A DNA stretch of 14,056 bases from JBDSLU01 sp039916225 (GTDB lineage: Bacteria; Acidobacteriota; Vicinamibacteria; Vicinamibacterales; Vicinamibacteraceae), in contig JBDSLU010000473.1 in NCBI GenBank assembly GCA_039916225.1, forward strand, positions 1 through 14,056, read 5' to 3'. Below, piece by piece: positions 6,839 to 14,056 of this stretch. Position 1 is the stretch's first letter; the number at the start of each line of letters is the position of its first letter. The notes under the pieces are model-generated. The model saw nothing but the letters and a program-made list of their open reading frames with translations, did no database searches and was not told where the DNA came from. The translations under genes and the position numbers were made by a program.

Positions 6839-7171
6839 ATGCCGACCACTCAACTCGCGCCCAGCCGGGCGTCCGAAACCAACCCCAACCACCATCTGTG
6901 GAAGAACGGCCGCCTGTGGTGGCTGGCCGTGACGCTGCTGCACGACGGCTGGCGCCAGGAGCGCGTCCGTCAATCGCTCGGTACCGACGACCTGCTCGAG
7001 GCGCGGCGCCGGCGCGACCTGGTCCTGGCGCGATTCGCCTGCCCGGCGGTGGGGCCGGCGTCGGCCCGCGTGGCCGCGGACGAGGCCGGGCTACTTCGTC
7101 GCGTAGACCCGCGACTGGCCGTCCTGGGTGAACGCCATCACCTGGTAGGGGGCCTTGAAGCCGTCCGCTGA
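6839..7171 (+). CDS. Small protein resembling the N-terminal DNA-binding segment of tyrosine recombinases; function unknown
   Basis: 110 aa. The ATG at 6839 has a good Shine-Dalgarno, GAGGAG, ending 8 nt upstream, which fixes the start. The conserved-looking core is residues 15-66: NPNHHLWKNGRLWW, then a strand-rich stretch and RQERVRQSLGTDDLLEARRRRDLVLARF. The pattern LWxxGxxWW...R.SLGT.D..EA.RRRD resembles the arm-type or N-terminal domain of phage-type integrases, but there is no catalytic domain, so this is a stand-alone domain, not a recombinase. It is basic, has no signal peptide and follows the structured leader directly. The last 27 codons (7091-7171) run antisense through the end of the DUF411 gene and look like read-through composition, so the functional part may end near residue 80. 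It is the only plus-strand gene at this junction and its function is not known to me. Confidence 0.65.
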   Translation: MPTTQLAPSRASETNPNHHLWKNGRLWWLAVTLLHDGWRQERVRQSLGTDDLLEARRRRDLVLARFACPAVGPASARVAADEAGLLRRVDPRLAVLGERHHLVGGLEAVR

Positions 7172-7576
7172 TTCCATGCCCGGCGACCCCGCGGGCATGC
7201 CCGGCACAGCGATGCCGACGACGCCCGCGGGACGCTCGGCGAGGAGCTTGGCGACGACGTCGGCCGGCACGTGCCCTTCGATGACGTAGCCGCCGACGAG
7301 CGCGGTGTGGCAGGAGCGCAGCGAGGACGGGATGCGATGCTCGTCCTTGACCGCGGTCATGTCGGTGCGATCGGTCGACGCGACCACGTAGCCGGCGGCC
7401 GTCATGTGCTCGTTCCACTTGGCGCAGCAGCCGCAGGTCGGGCTCTTGAAGACGGCGACGCTCGGCTTGCCGGTGGCCGCCTTGCCGGTCTGGCTGTTGA
7501 CGACGACGACGCCCACCCCGGCGATCAGGACCACGGCGGACACGACGGCGGCGGCAGCGGAGCGGATCATCATCAT
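7091..7576 (-). CDS. DUF411 domain-containing (putative metal-binding) exported protein
   Basis: 161 aa from the first of three consecutive ATGs (7576, 7573, 7570); which is used cannot be decided. Residues 5-27 form a hydrophobic export signal or N-terminal anchor. The domain begins KPSVAVFKSPTCGCCAKWNEHMTAAGY, with the CxCC cluster Cys48, Cys50 and Cys51 that marks DUF411. It continues through IPSSLRSCHTALVGGYVIEGHVPADVVAKLL and VVGIAVPGMPAGSPGME, all diagnostic of the family. Members are often found near copper-handling genes and are presumed to bind metal, but no copper genes are seen here. The gene is the last of the minus-strand run, 12 bp after the alpha/beta hydrolase. Its 3' end overlaps the convergent small ORF by 81 bp. 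Confidence 0.9.
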   Translation of the reverse strand: MMMIRSAAAAVVSAVVLIAGVGVVVVNSQTGKAATGKPSVAVFKSPTCGCCAKWNEHMTAAGYVVASTDRTDMTAVKDEHRIPSSLRSCHTALVGGYVIEGHVPADVVAKLLAERPAGVVGIAVPGMPAGSPGMESADGFKAPYQVMAFTQDGQSRVYATK

Positions 7577-7588
7577 GGTGCCCCGATC

Positions 7589-8488
7589 TTACCTGCGGTC
7601 GCCGAAGAAGGCCACGATTCGCCGCGGATACTCCCGCGGTTCGGCGCGCCAGGAGGCGGTGTGCCCGGCGCCGGGCACGACCCACAGGATCGCCGCCGGT
7701 TGGGCCCGAGCCATGGCCCGCGCGTGGTAGACCGGTGTCTGCTGGTCGTCGGCGCCGTGGATGAGGAGCAGCGGGGCAGTGATGTGCCCGATCGCGGTGG
7801 CCGGATCGGCGTCGAGCAGGTTCACCCCGTAGCGGACCCGCACGTAGCCCAGGCCGGCGTACGCCGCCGGACGGCCGAGCCAGCGCCCGGCGTCACCCAG
7901 CCCCAACTGTCGTGACACCCGATCAAGGCCAGCGTCGAGAAAGGTCGCAAAGGCCGCGTCGCTGACGATGGCGCAGAACGTCGGACGGGCGGCCTCGGCC
8001 AGCAGGACGTGCGCGCCGCCCATCGACGAACCGATGGCGTAGACGCAACGGTCGGGGGACCGGCGGCGAATCCACGCCGCCCAGCGCAGGACGTCGTCGG
8101 CTTCCCGCACACCGTAGCTGGCGAGACCGCCGCTGCGGCCGTGGCCGCGGGCGTCGGGCGTCAGCACGTCGAAGCCGGCGTCGAGCAGGAAGGCGGCGTA
8201 GGCCGTGGCGTGTTCGCGCGAGCCGCCGGAGCCGTGCGCGACGAGCACGGTGCCGCGGGCGGCTGGTCCGCGCGTGAAGAGCCACCCCTCGAGGGCGATG
8301 CCATCGGCGGCGGCGATTCGGACCGGCTCCAGTGTGCCGCCATGCTCGGACGCGATCGCCATCGCCCGGGCCTCGCCACCCGCCGGCGCCAAGTGCCCGC
8401 GTCGCAGCGCGAACTCGCCGAGGACGACGCCGGCGGCGAGCGACGCGAGCAGGTACACGACGAGGGCGCGTACGATCCAGCGGCGCAT
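7589..8488 (-). CDS. Alpha/beta hydrolase, membrane-anchored or secreted
   Basis: 299 aa from the ATG at 8488, chosen because GAGG lies 5 nt upstream on this strand; the ATG at 8500 would add four residues (MVEA) and has no ribosome binding site. Residues 5-25 are a hydrophobic anchor or signal peptide. The hydrolase fold shows the oxyanion segment VLVAHGSGGS, the nucleophile elbow AIGSSMGG with Ser155 (GxSxG), an acid in LLIHGADDQQTP (Asp247 or Asp248) and His276 in VPGAGHTASW. LTPDARGHGRSGG is the usual strand-turn region. The closest type is the 'alpha/beta fold hydrolase' group with N-terminal anchor (BEM46-like). Substrate unknown. It sits about 60 bp downstream of the aminotransferase gene and 12 bp upstream of the DUF411 gene. 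Confidence 0.9.
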   Translation of the reverse strand: MRRWIVRALVVYLLASLAAGVVLGEFALRRGHLAPAGGEARAMAIASEHGGTLEPVRIAAADGIALEGWLFTRGPAARGTVLVAHGSGGSREHATAYAAFLLDAGFDVLTPDARGHGRSGGLASYGVREADDVLRWAAWIRRRSPDRCVYAIGSSMGGAHVLLAEAARPTFCAIVSDAAFATFLDAGLDRVSRQLGLGDAGRWLGRPAAYAGLGYVRVRYGVNLLDADPATAIGHITAPLLLIHGADDQQTPVYHARAMARAQPAAILWVVPGAGHTASWRAEPREYPRRIVAFFGDRR

Positions 8489-8550
8489 AGCCTCGACCAT
8501 ATGCCCGGGGAGATGCGCCGGGGTGCAGACCCGTTTACTGGACGGGAGGG

Positions 8551-9762
8551 CTACACGGCGCTGCGCAGGATGGCGCCGAGGCCGGCGACCAGCCGGTCGA
8601 TACCTTCGGCCACGGTGTCGGGGGCCAGCGCGCCGTAGGAGATCCGCAGCGAGCAGCCTGACGTCAGGCCGAAGGCCGGGCCGGGGATCGTCGCGACCTT
8701 GTGCTCGCGGATGAGCCGTTCGGCGAGCACGTATGGATCGAGCGACGTTCTGACCCGAAGCAGCACGTAGAAGGCGCCGCGCGCGTCGGGGGCCTCGACG
8801 AGATCGCCGATCGTGCCCAGTCGCTGGTAGACGAGCGCGCGCACCTGCGCCAGAACCCGGACGTGCGCGTCACAGTAGGGCCGCCCGACCTCGAGCGCGG
8901 CCAGGGCGGCGTGTTGCGAGACGGCGGCCGGGCAGATCAGGTTGGTGTCCTGAATCTTGTTGACCGCGTCGAACAGCCCCGTCGGGATCGTCATGTAGCC
9001 GATGCGCCAGCTGGCGAAGCCGAAGGCCTTCGACAGCGACCACATCGAAATCGTGTGCCCGGCGGCTCCGGCGAACGCACCCGGCGAGACGTGCGGCGCG
9101 TCGTAGGTGAAGTACTCGTAGGCCTCGTCGTGGATGTGGAACAACCCGCGCTCGCGGCACAACGTGTTCACCGCGCGCAGGGGAGATTCCGGATACACGG
9201 CGCCGGACGGGTTGTTCGGCGACACCGTGACGATGGCCCGCGTCCGCGGCGTGATCGCCGCGGCGAGCGCGTCGAGATCCAGCTGGTAGTCGGGTCGCGT
9301 CGCGACCGGCACGGTGCGGCAGCCGGCCAGCACGATCGCCATGTCGTGATTGAAGTAGAACGGCACGGGCAGGATGATCTCGTCGCCCGGATCGGTGATC
9401 GCCAGCACGGCGTTCAGGAACGCCATGTTGCCGCCCGCCGTCACCACCACGCGGCTGCCGGCCGCGACATCCAGGCCGTTCTCGTCGCGCAGCTTGCGTT
9501 CGAGGCGCGTCACCAGTCGTGGCAGGCCCTCGACCGGGCCATAGCGATGGTCGGCCAGCTCGCCACCGAAGGTCGCGAGCGAGGCGATGGCCTCACGCGG
9601 CGGGCCGTACGAGACCACGCCCTGGCCGAGCGAGATCGTGCCCGGCGTGTCGCGGATCCAGCCGGCGACGATCGGGATGACGGGAGCCTGGACGGCCTCG
9701 ACGCGGGCGGACGCGCCGCTGCGGCCGCGGTGCGACTCGGGGGGAGACATCGGTACGCTCAT
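8551..9762 (-). CDS. Pyridoxal-phosphate-dependent aminotransferase, class I/II
   Basis: 403 aa. The ATG at 9762 overlaps the Nudix stop as ATGA; the in-frame ATG at 9750 is a weaker alternative. It belongs to fold-type I aminotransferases: ISLGQGVVSYGPP near the N-terminus, YGPVEGLPRL, TAGGNMAFLNAVLAI (phosphate-binding turn), SPNNPSGAVYP with Asn184, HDEAYEYF with Asp212 and Tyr215, SLSKAFGFASWRIGY with the PLP lysine Lys245 and Arg253, and a C-terminal Arg in CSLRISYG that binds the substrate carboxylate. These motifs fit the aspartate/tyrosine/aromatic aminotransferase group (aminotransferase 1/2), cytoplasmic. The amino-acid substrate cannot be told. Overlap with the Nudix gene points to coupled translation. 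Confidence 0.92.
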   Translation of the reverse strand: MSVPMSPPESHRGRSGASARVEAVQAPVIPIVAGWIRDTPGTISLGQGVVSYGPPREAIASLATFGGELADHRYGPVEGLPRLVTRLERKLRDENGLDVAAGSRVVVTAGGNMAFLNAVLAITDPGDEIILPVPFYFNHDMAIVLAGCRTVPVATRPDYQLDLDALAAAITPRTRAIVTVSPNNPSGAVYPESPLRAVNTLCRERGLFHIHDEAYEYFTYDAPHVSPGAFAGAAGHTISMWSLSKAFGFASWRIGYMTIPTGLFDAVNKIQDTNLICPAAVSQHAALAALEVGRPYCDAHVRVLAQVRALVYQRLGTIGDLVEAPDARGAFYVLLRVRTSLDPYVLAERLIREHKVATIPGPAFGLTSGCSLRISYGALAPDTVAEGIDRLVAGLGAILRSAV

Positions 9763-10268
9763 GTCGAGGATCGAGGGTGCCTGGCCGTCAGCAGCGCCAC
9801 CAGCTCGTCGACGAAGGCGACCTGGGCGGGGTTCAGTTTCCGGCGCGCGTCCTCGGGCGTGAAGAACGCGGCGTAGTCGATCTCGGGGAACTCGCGCTGG
9901 CGGCCGGAGCCGCGCGGCCACTCCATCGAGAAGGTGTTCGGCTTGACCTTGAACGGATCGCAGTCGCCGCGAAAGGCCCAGCCCATCACCGTCTTGCCGC
10001 CGCGCTGCTGCACCGGGGTCAACTCGACGTACGGCCCGGCCGGCGTGAAGCCGGTCTCTTCGCGGAACTCGCGCTCGGCCGCGGCCAGCGGCGATTCACC
10101 GGCTTCGATGCCGCCCTTGGGAATCGTCCAGGCGCCCTCGTCGCGGTTGCGGAAGAACGGGCCGCCGGGGTGCACGAGAAACACCTCGATCGCGTCGGCA
10201 GGCACGCCGCACTCGCGGTACATGAGGAGCCCCGCGCTGACTTTCCCCCGTCGTCCCGCGTCGGTCAT
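9759..10268 (-). CDS. Nudix (MutT-family) hydrolase
   Basis: 169 aa. The ATG at 10268 overlaps the stop of the M1 peptidase gene as ATGA. The Nudix box is perfect: G-x5-E-x7-REUxEExGU at residues 52-74 (GGIEAGE...REFREETGF), which binds Mg2+ and hydrolyses nucleoside diphosphates linked to another moiety. The segment before it (GAWTIPKGGIEAGE) and the family-typical RGDCDPFKVKPNTFSMEWPRGSGRQREFPEIDYAAFF after it resemble the 'NUDIX domain-containing, predicted NTP pyrophosphohydrolase' type of about 150-170 aa. The likely substrate class is dinucleoside polyphosphate or related compounds, but this is inference. Cytoplasmic. Its own stop overlaps the aminotransferase start (ATGA). Confidence 0.93.
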   Translation of the reverse strand: MTDAGRRGKVSAGLLMYRECGVPADAIEVFLVHPGGPFFRNRDEGAWTIPKGGIEAGESPLAAAEREFREETGFTPAGPYVELTPVQQRGGKTVMGWAFRGDCDPFKVKPNTFSMEWPRGSGRQREFPEIDYAAFFTPEDARRKLNPAQVAFVDELVALLTARHPRSST

Positions 10269-12166
10269 TTCACGATGGTGTCGAGCGTGGCGACGGAAAC
10301 CGCGTGGTAGGTCGGCCGCGCCCGCTGATAGACCCGCCGCGCCACGGCTGGGCCCCACGACGTCTTCATCAGGTCATCGTACAGCGGACGCAGGAACTTG
10401 CGGCGTCCCTGCCCGGTCAGGAACTGCTCGAGCGCCGGCAGGGCCGGTTCGTAGTGGTGGTGGATGGCGATGCGCAGCCAGGCGAACAGAATCTCGCTGT
10501 TCCCCGACTTCGAGAACCCGAAGGCGCGGTCGAGGTCGGCGATCTGGGCCGGGGTGACCCGCTCCGGCAGGTTGCCGAGGAAGCGCAGCCACTGCTGCGT
10601 GACCCAACCCTTGGTGTCCAGCTGCGAGGCCGGCGTCCCGGCGGCGAACTGCTTCACGGCCGCGTCGACCCGGTCGAAGGCGGCGGCGGTCGGCTGTGTC
10701 GCGTTGGGCGGGATGCCGGGGGCATCGAGCCACGCCGGCAGGTTCAGGCGTGCCTCGAGGGTGGCGTCGTTGCCCAGCAGGTTTGCCCGCAGGTCGGCGA
10801 CGAAGTCGTCGGTGGTGGCCGAGGTGAAGGCCCGGCGCCCGAACCAGGATCGCAGCCACGCGTCGAACTTCTCTCGCCCGACCACCTGCTCGACGAGCCG
10901 CAGCAGGGCCGCGCCCTTGTCGTAGGCGATGGTGGTCATGCCGTCGTCGGGGTTGCGGCCGGCGAGCGACAGCCGCAGGTGCGTGTCCTTGGAGCCGGCA
11001 CCGAGTCCGGCGATCTCGTCGGCCAGTTCGCGGCGCCCCAGCACTTCGAGCATCGCCATGCGATCGGGGCCGTAGAGCGCCTCCATGATCCGCAGCTCGA
11101 AATAGACGGTGAACCCTTCGTTCAGCCAGAAGTCGTTCCAGGTCGCGTTGGTCACGAGGTTGCCCGACCAGGAGTGGGCGAGCTCGTGCGCGATCAGCGA
11201 CGTCAACGATCGATCGCCGGCCAGGATCGTCGGCGTCGCGAAGGTCAGCATGGGGTTTTCCATGCCGCCGAACGGGAACGACGGCGGCATCACCAGCACG
11301 TCGTAGCGGCCCCAGCGATAAGGCCCGTAGAGCGCCTCGGCGGCCGCCACCATCTTCTCCAGGTCGACGAATTCGGCGGCGGCGCGGTCGACGACAGAGG
11401 GTTCGGCCACGACCGCGGTCCGCGCGCTGATCGGCCGCACGGCCAGATCGCCGACGGCGAGCGCGATGAGATATGGCGGCACGGCGTGGGTCAGCCGGAA
11501 GTCGAAACGCCGGCGCCCGTCCGGCAGGCTGACGCCGTCCGGGGTGAGGCGCTCCGCGCTCATCACCGCGACCAGCGGCGCCGGCACGGTGAGCCGCGCC
11601 TCGTAGGTCTGGCGGATCGCCGGGCTGTCCTGCGTCGGCACCCACGAGCGGGTGAGGATCGCCTGACCCTGCGAGAACAGATAGGGCTGCTTCTTGCCGG
11701 CGGTCTGCGACGGCGACAGCCACTGCAGCGCGGACGCCTGCGGCGACGTCCTGTACTCGACCACCACCTTGTTGACATCGGGCGTCAGGGTTATCGTCAG
11801 CGGCTGACCGAGGATCGCGTCCTTGGCGCCGAGCGCGTGGCTCAGCACGTGGCCAGCCGCGTCGGTGACCTTGATGATGGTCAAGTCGGACGTGTCGAGC
11901 ACCAGCGTCGGCGCCGAGCCGGTGCGGGCCAGCGTCAGCGTCGCGGTCCCGGCCAGCGTCTTCGCCTTGAAGTCCGCGGCGAGGTCGAGCGCGACGTGCG
12001 TGACGCGCGCCTCCTCCGGCCGGGCCGCAGAGTGGGGATCGCGGACGGCAGCGGTCGCGGGCGGCGTCGTTGGCGGTGGTGTCGCGGTCATCGGCGGAGG
12101 AACGGTGTCACGGCAGGCCGCGCTGACGACGAGCGCGAGGCAGGCGAGCAATCGGCCGAAGCGCAT
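10265..12166 (-). CDS. M1-family aminopeptidase (leukotriene-A4-hydrolase-like), exported, probable lipoprotein
   Basis: 633 aa. The ATG at 12166 has GGAG 6 nt upstream. Residues 1-18 are an export signal ending SAAC (Cys18), an acceptable lipobox, followed by a long Pro/Thr linker. The exopeptidase motif is GGMEN (300-304). Zinc is held by HELAH (His327, Glu328, His331) and Glu350 in WLNEG, the HExxH-x18-E spacing of M1. Tyr415 in AYDKGAALL is the expected transition-state tyrosine. The stretch GGMENPMLTFATPTILAGDRS...GNLVTNATWNDFWLNEGFTVYFE and the C-terminal helical domain match the LTA4-hydrolase branch, and so does the length. It would trim N-terminal residues from peptides outside the cytoplasm, as the M2 peptidase upstream in the window trims C-termini. 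It begins 27 bp after the exonuclease gene. Confidence 0.94.
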   Translation of the reverse strand: MRFGRLLACLALVVSAACRDTVPPPMTATPPPTTPPATAAVRDPHSAARPEEARVTHVALDLAADFKAKTLAGTATLTLARTGSAPTLVLDTSDLTIIKVTDAAGHVLSHALGAKDAILGQPLTITLTPDVNKVVVEYRTSPQASALQWLSPSQTAGKKQPYLFSQGQAILTRSWVPTQDSPAIRQTYEARLTVPAPLVAVMSAERLTPDGVSLPDGRRRFDFRLTHAVPPYLIALAVGDLAVRPISARTAVVAEPSVVDRAAAEFVDLEKMVAAAEALYGPYRWGRYDVLVMPPSFPFGGMENPMLTFATPTILAGDRSLTSLIAHELAHSWSGNLVTNATWNDFWLNEGFTVYFELRIMEALYGPDRMAMLEVLGRRELADEIAGLGAGSKDTHLRLSLAGRNPDDGMTTIAYDKGAALLRLVEQVVGREKFDAWLRSWFGRRAFTSATTDDFVADLRANLLGNDATLEARLNLPAWLDAPGIPPNATQPTAAAFDRVDAAVKQFAAGTPASQLDTKGWVTQQWLRFLGNLPERVTPAQIADLDRAFGFSKSGNSEILFAWLRIAIHHHYEPALPALEQFLTGQGRRKFLRPLYDDLMKTSWGPAVARRVYQRARPTYHAVSVATLDTIVK

Positions 12167-12193
12167 CGTGAGCTCCAGGCAGGAAAGGGCAGG

Positions 12194-12937
12194 CTAGGCG
12201 AAGGTCCATGTGACCGGCGCGTGATCGCTGGTGCCGACCTCGCGCTCGACGATGCAGCTCGCCGTGCGCGCGTGCAGCGCCGACGAGGCCAGCACGTAGT
12301 CGATGCGCCAGCCGACATTCTTCTTGCGCAGGTCGCGCCAGGGCGGCCACCACGTGAAGAGGTCGGTGGCGTCGGGGTTCAGCGTGCGCTGCACGTCGAT
12401 CAGGTCGTGCGACAGCACCCGCTCGAAGAGGGCGCGCTCGTCGGGGCGCGCGCCGATCTGATTCAGCTTGCGTTCTTTGGGATGGATGTCGGCGTCGGTC
12501 CGCGCGACGTTCAGGTCGCCGCAGATCACCAGCGGCTTGCCATCGCGGGCGTGGCTGGCCGCGAACGCCTCGAGGTCGCCCAGGAAGCGTGTCTTGGCCT
12601 CGAAATCCTTGCCGCCGTTCGGGACGTAGACCGAGGCCACCGTCAGTTCCGGCAGACGCGCCATCACGATGCGCTGCTCGAAGTCGAACGGCGGGACGAC
12701 GTAGCTGGGGCAGTCGGGCGCGATGCGCTCCGACACGAGGAGCGCGACGCCCGAGTAGCCTTTGTCGCCGTGCCAGTAGCAATGGTACCCCGCGACGTCG
12801 GCCAGCAGGCCAAGCTGCGCCGCCGACGCCTTGATCTCCTGCAGGCACAGCACGTCCGGCTGGGCCTCGGCGAGCCACGCGTCGAGCTGCGCCTGGCGGG
12901 CGCGCAGCCCGTTGACGTTCCAGGTGGCGATCTTCAG
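12194..12937 (-). CDS. xth: Exodeoxyribonuclease III (AP endonuclease), apparently starting at CTG
   Basis: 247 aa if translation begins at the CTG at 12937. The next usable codon, a GTG at 12853, would drop 28 residues including catalytic Asn7, so it is not credible. From the CTG the protein reads (M)KIATWNVNGLRAR...LCLQEIK, placing Asn7 and Glu34 at the same numbers as in E. coli ExoIII. Other catalytic positions are in place: Tyr in VASVYVPNG, Asp and Asn in GDLNVAR, Asp in GWRIDYVLAS and the terminal SDHAPV with Asp-His. The fold is the endonuclease/exonuclease/phosphatase family; the enzyme cuts at abasic sites and removes nucleotides 3' to 5' in base-excision repair. The CTG overlaps the TGA of the lactonase gene (CTGA), with AAAGG about 9 nt upstream. 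Confidence 0.9.
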   Translation of the reverse strand: MKIATWNVNGLRARQAQLDAWLAEAQPDVLCLQEIKASAAQLGLLADVAGYHCYWHGDKGYSGVALLVSERIAPDCPSYVVPPFDFEQRIVMARLPELTVASVYVPNGGKDFEAKTRFLGDLEAFAASHARDGKPLVICGDLNVARTDADIHPKERKLNQIGARPDERALFERVLSHDLIDVQRTLNPDATDLFTWWPPWRDLRKKNVGWRIDYVLASSALHARTASCIVEREVGTSDHAPVTWTFA

Positions 12938-14001
12938 AGGCCCGCGCCTTTCGTCTTCGTCTTCACGCGAACGATGTACATGTCGGCGGTGATGTAGAGA
13001 TCGCCGCCGTCGCCGCCGAAGGCGCAGTTGGCGGTGGCCTGGCCGGTCTCGATGCGGCCGAGGAGCGTACCGTCGGGGGCGTAGACGTGGATGCCGCCCG
13101 GGCCGCTGGCGAACAGATTGCCCTTGGCGTCGACGCGCAGGCCGTCCGGCAGACCGGGGTTCTTGTCGCCGACCATGCTGGTCACGTCCTTGAACACCTT
13201 GCCCGCGCCGGTCGTCCCGTCGGCCTGCACCGGATAGACCATCCAGATGGCCTTTTCAGGGTCGGAATTGGCGACGTAGAGCAGCTTTTCGTCGGGCGAG
13301 AACGCCAGCCCGTTCGGGCGCGACAGTTCCTTGGTCAACAGGGTGACCTCGCCCGTCTTCGCCGACCAGCGGTAGACGCCGCAGAAGTCGGTCTCGCGCG
13401 TCTTGTCCTTCTCGCGCTCGGGCAGGCCGTAGATCGGATCGGTGAAGTAGACGTCGCCGTTCGACTTGACGATGACGTCGTTGGGGCTGTTGAAGCGCTT
13501 GCCCTGCCAGCTGTCGGCGAGCGTGCGCTTGCCGCCCGTCCAGTCGTAGCGCGACACCCGGCGGTCGCCGTGCTCGGCGGCGATCAGCCGGCCCTGCCGA
13601 TCGAGGGTCAGGCCGTTGCTGCCGGGCTCACTGCTGTACTTGCCGACGCCGGTGAAGCCGGACGGCTTCATGTAGACGCCCGCGGGCTGGCCCGGCGACC
13701 ACTTGTAGATCGTGTTGGCGGGCACGTCGGACCACAGCAGGAACCCGCCGTCGCGCGGCACCCACACCGGCCCTTCCGACCAGTCGTAGCCGCCGGCCAG
13801 GACGTCGATCGTGGTGCCCGGCGCGATCAGCGTGTCGAAGCGGGGATCGGCCTTGATCAGCGAACCAATCGTCTTGGGCGTGGTCATCGTCTGTCCCTCG
13901 AGGTCGACGGTCGTCAGGCCGAGCCCAACCACGGCCGCACCCAGTCCGAGACCAGCGGCCACCATCCATCCCCAGCGGCCCTTCGCATTCGCGTGTTGCA
14001 T
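12934..14001 (-). CDS. SMP-30/gluconolactonase family protein, exported
   Basis: 355 aa from the ATG at 14001, chosen for its Shine-Dalgarno (AAGG 4 nt upstream) and because it gives a basic n-region before the hydrophobic core MVAAGLGLGAAVVGLGL of an export signal. Starts at 14019 and 14028 are in frame, but 14028 lies inside the predicted -10 box. The six-bladed beta-propeller lactonase fold shows WSEGPVWVPRDGGFLLWSDVPANTIYKW (first blade with the metal Glu), GSNGLTLDRQGRLIAAEHGDRRVSR, FNSPNDVIVKSNGDVYFTDPIYG with the Asn-Asp metal/substrate residues, RPNGLAFSPDEKLLYVANSD and GLPDGLRVDAKGNLFASGPGGIHVYAPDG. These are standard for SMP-30/gluconolactonase proteins. It would hydrolyse a sugar lactone in the periplasm. 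It is the first gene of the seven-gene minus-strand run. Confidence 0.92.
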   Translation of the reverse strand: MQHANAKGRWGWMVAAGLGLGAAVVGLGLTTVDLEGQTMTTPKTIGSLIKADPRFDTLIAPGTTIDVLAGGYDWSEGPVWVPRDGGFLLWSDVPANTIYKWSPGQPAGVYMKPSGFTGVGKYSSEPGSNGLTLDRQGRLIAAEHGDRRVSRYDWTGGKRTLADSWQGKRFNSPNDVIVKSNGDVYFTDPIYGLPEREKDKTRETDFCGVYRWSAKTGEVTLLTKELSRPNGLAFSPDEKLLYVANSDPEKAIWMVYPVQADGTTGAGKVFKDVTSMVGDKNPGLPDGLRVDAKGNLFASGPGGIHVYAPDGTLLGRIETGQATANCAFGGDGGDLYITADMYIVRVKTKTKGAGL

Positions 14002-14026
14002 CTCACCTTCGTACGTCATGACCGGC

Positions 14027-14056
14027 ATTCTATCTTCTTGGTGGCCGCGCTCTCAC
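14027..14056 (-). promoter_or_regulatory. Putative promoter of the seven-gene minus-strand run
   Basis: On the minus strand GTGAGA (14056-14051), an 18-nt spacer and TAGAAT (14032-14027). The start point would be near 14020, so the ATG at 14028 would precede the transcript. Either 14019 is leaderless or 14001 has a short leader with a Shine-Dalgarno. The -35 matches TTGACA at four of six bases and abuts the window edge. Confidence 0.4.

Noticed and set aside
8525..8545. Small inverted repeat CCCGT...ACGGG between the aminotransferase and hydrolase genes
   Set aside because: Only 5 bp with no T-run; expected by chance in this base composition.
10304..12997. Very long plus-strand open frame (897 codons) antisense to the M1 peptidase and exonuclease III
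   Set aside because: It spans two well-supported minus-strand genes and has only Arg/Gly/Val-rich composition; an artefact of GC-rich third positions.
1..14056. CRISPR arrays, tRNA/rRNA genes, insertion sequences with transposase
   Set aside because: No regular direct repeats, no tRNA-like cloverleaf with a TTC arm and no transposase-like protein were seen.

Overview
This is a GC-rich, densely packed bacterial chromosome segment. The mix of a sulfatase, an ACE-like M2 lipoprotein peptidase, an M1 lipoprotein aminopeptidase, an SMP-30 lactonase and a DUF411 protein, with this base composition, suggests an environmental Acidobacteriota, perhaps class Vicinamibacteria. That placement is inference; no rRNA or marker gene is present.

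Layout. (1) 1-1612 (+): 3' part of a membrane-bound hybrid histidine kinase with a C-terminal receiver domain. (2) 5002-1644 (-): an M2-family peptidase lipoprotein followed by a secreted sulfatase, probably one transcript, converging on the kinase gene. (3) 5071-6440 (+): a LOG-family nucleotide phosphoribohydrolase and a YgjP/SprT-like zinc protein, joined by a 4-nt GTGA overlap and divergent from group 2. Both sides of this divergence carry a -10-like hexamer only 5 nt before the ATG, as expected for leaderless mRNAs. (4) 6441-7171 (+): an unusual locus with a sigma70-like promoter, a roughly 300-nt highly structured leader and a 110-codon ORF. (5) 14001-7091 (-): seven co-directional genes, SMP-30 lactonase, exonuclease III, M1 aminopeptidase, Nudix hydrolase, PLP aminotransferase, alpha/beta hydrolase and DUF411 protein. 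Three of these junctions are 4-nt stop/start overlaps, so it is probably one operon.

The most interesting part is region 4. The leader has a perfect 12-bp closing stem (6536-6547 with 6752-6763), several internal hairpins and a possible 6-bp pseudoknot. The 3' strand of the closing stem can instead pair over 12 bp with the Shine-Dalgarno region directly before the ORF's ATG. This is the layout of a translational riboswitch. The proximal core has a GGCAACC...GGTGCC hairpin plus a loop pseudoknot, which resembles the SAM-I/SAM-IV riboswitch clan, but the element is larger and the controlled gene is not a recognisable SAM-metabolism gene. The small protein instead resembles the N-terminal DNA-binding segment of tyrosine recombinases. 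I cannot name this RNA; it could be an undescribed riboswitch or the RNA of a small mobile element.

Elsewhere the genes point to scavenging of peptides and sulfated polymers at the cell surface (M2 and M1 peptidases, sulfatase, lactonase) beside housekeeping repair and metabolism.
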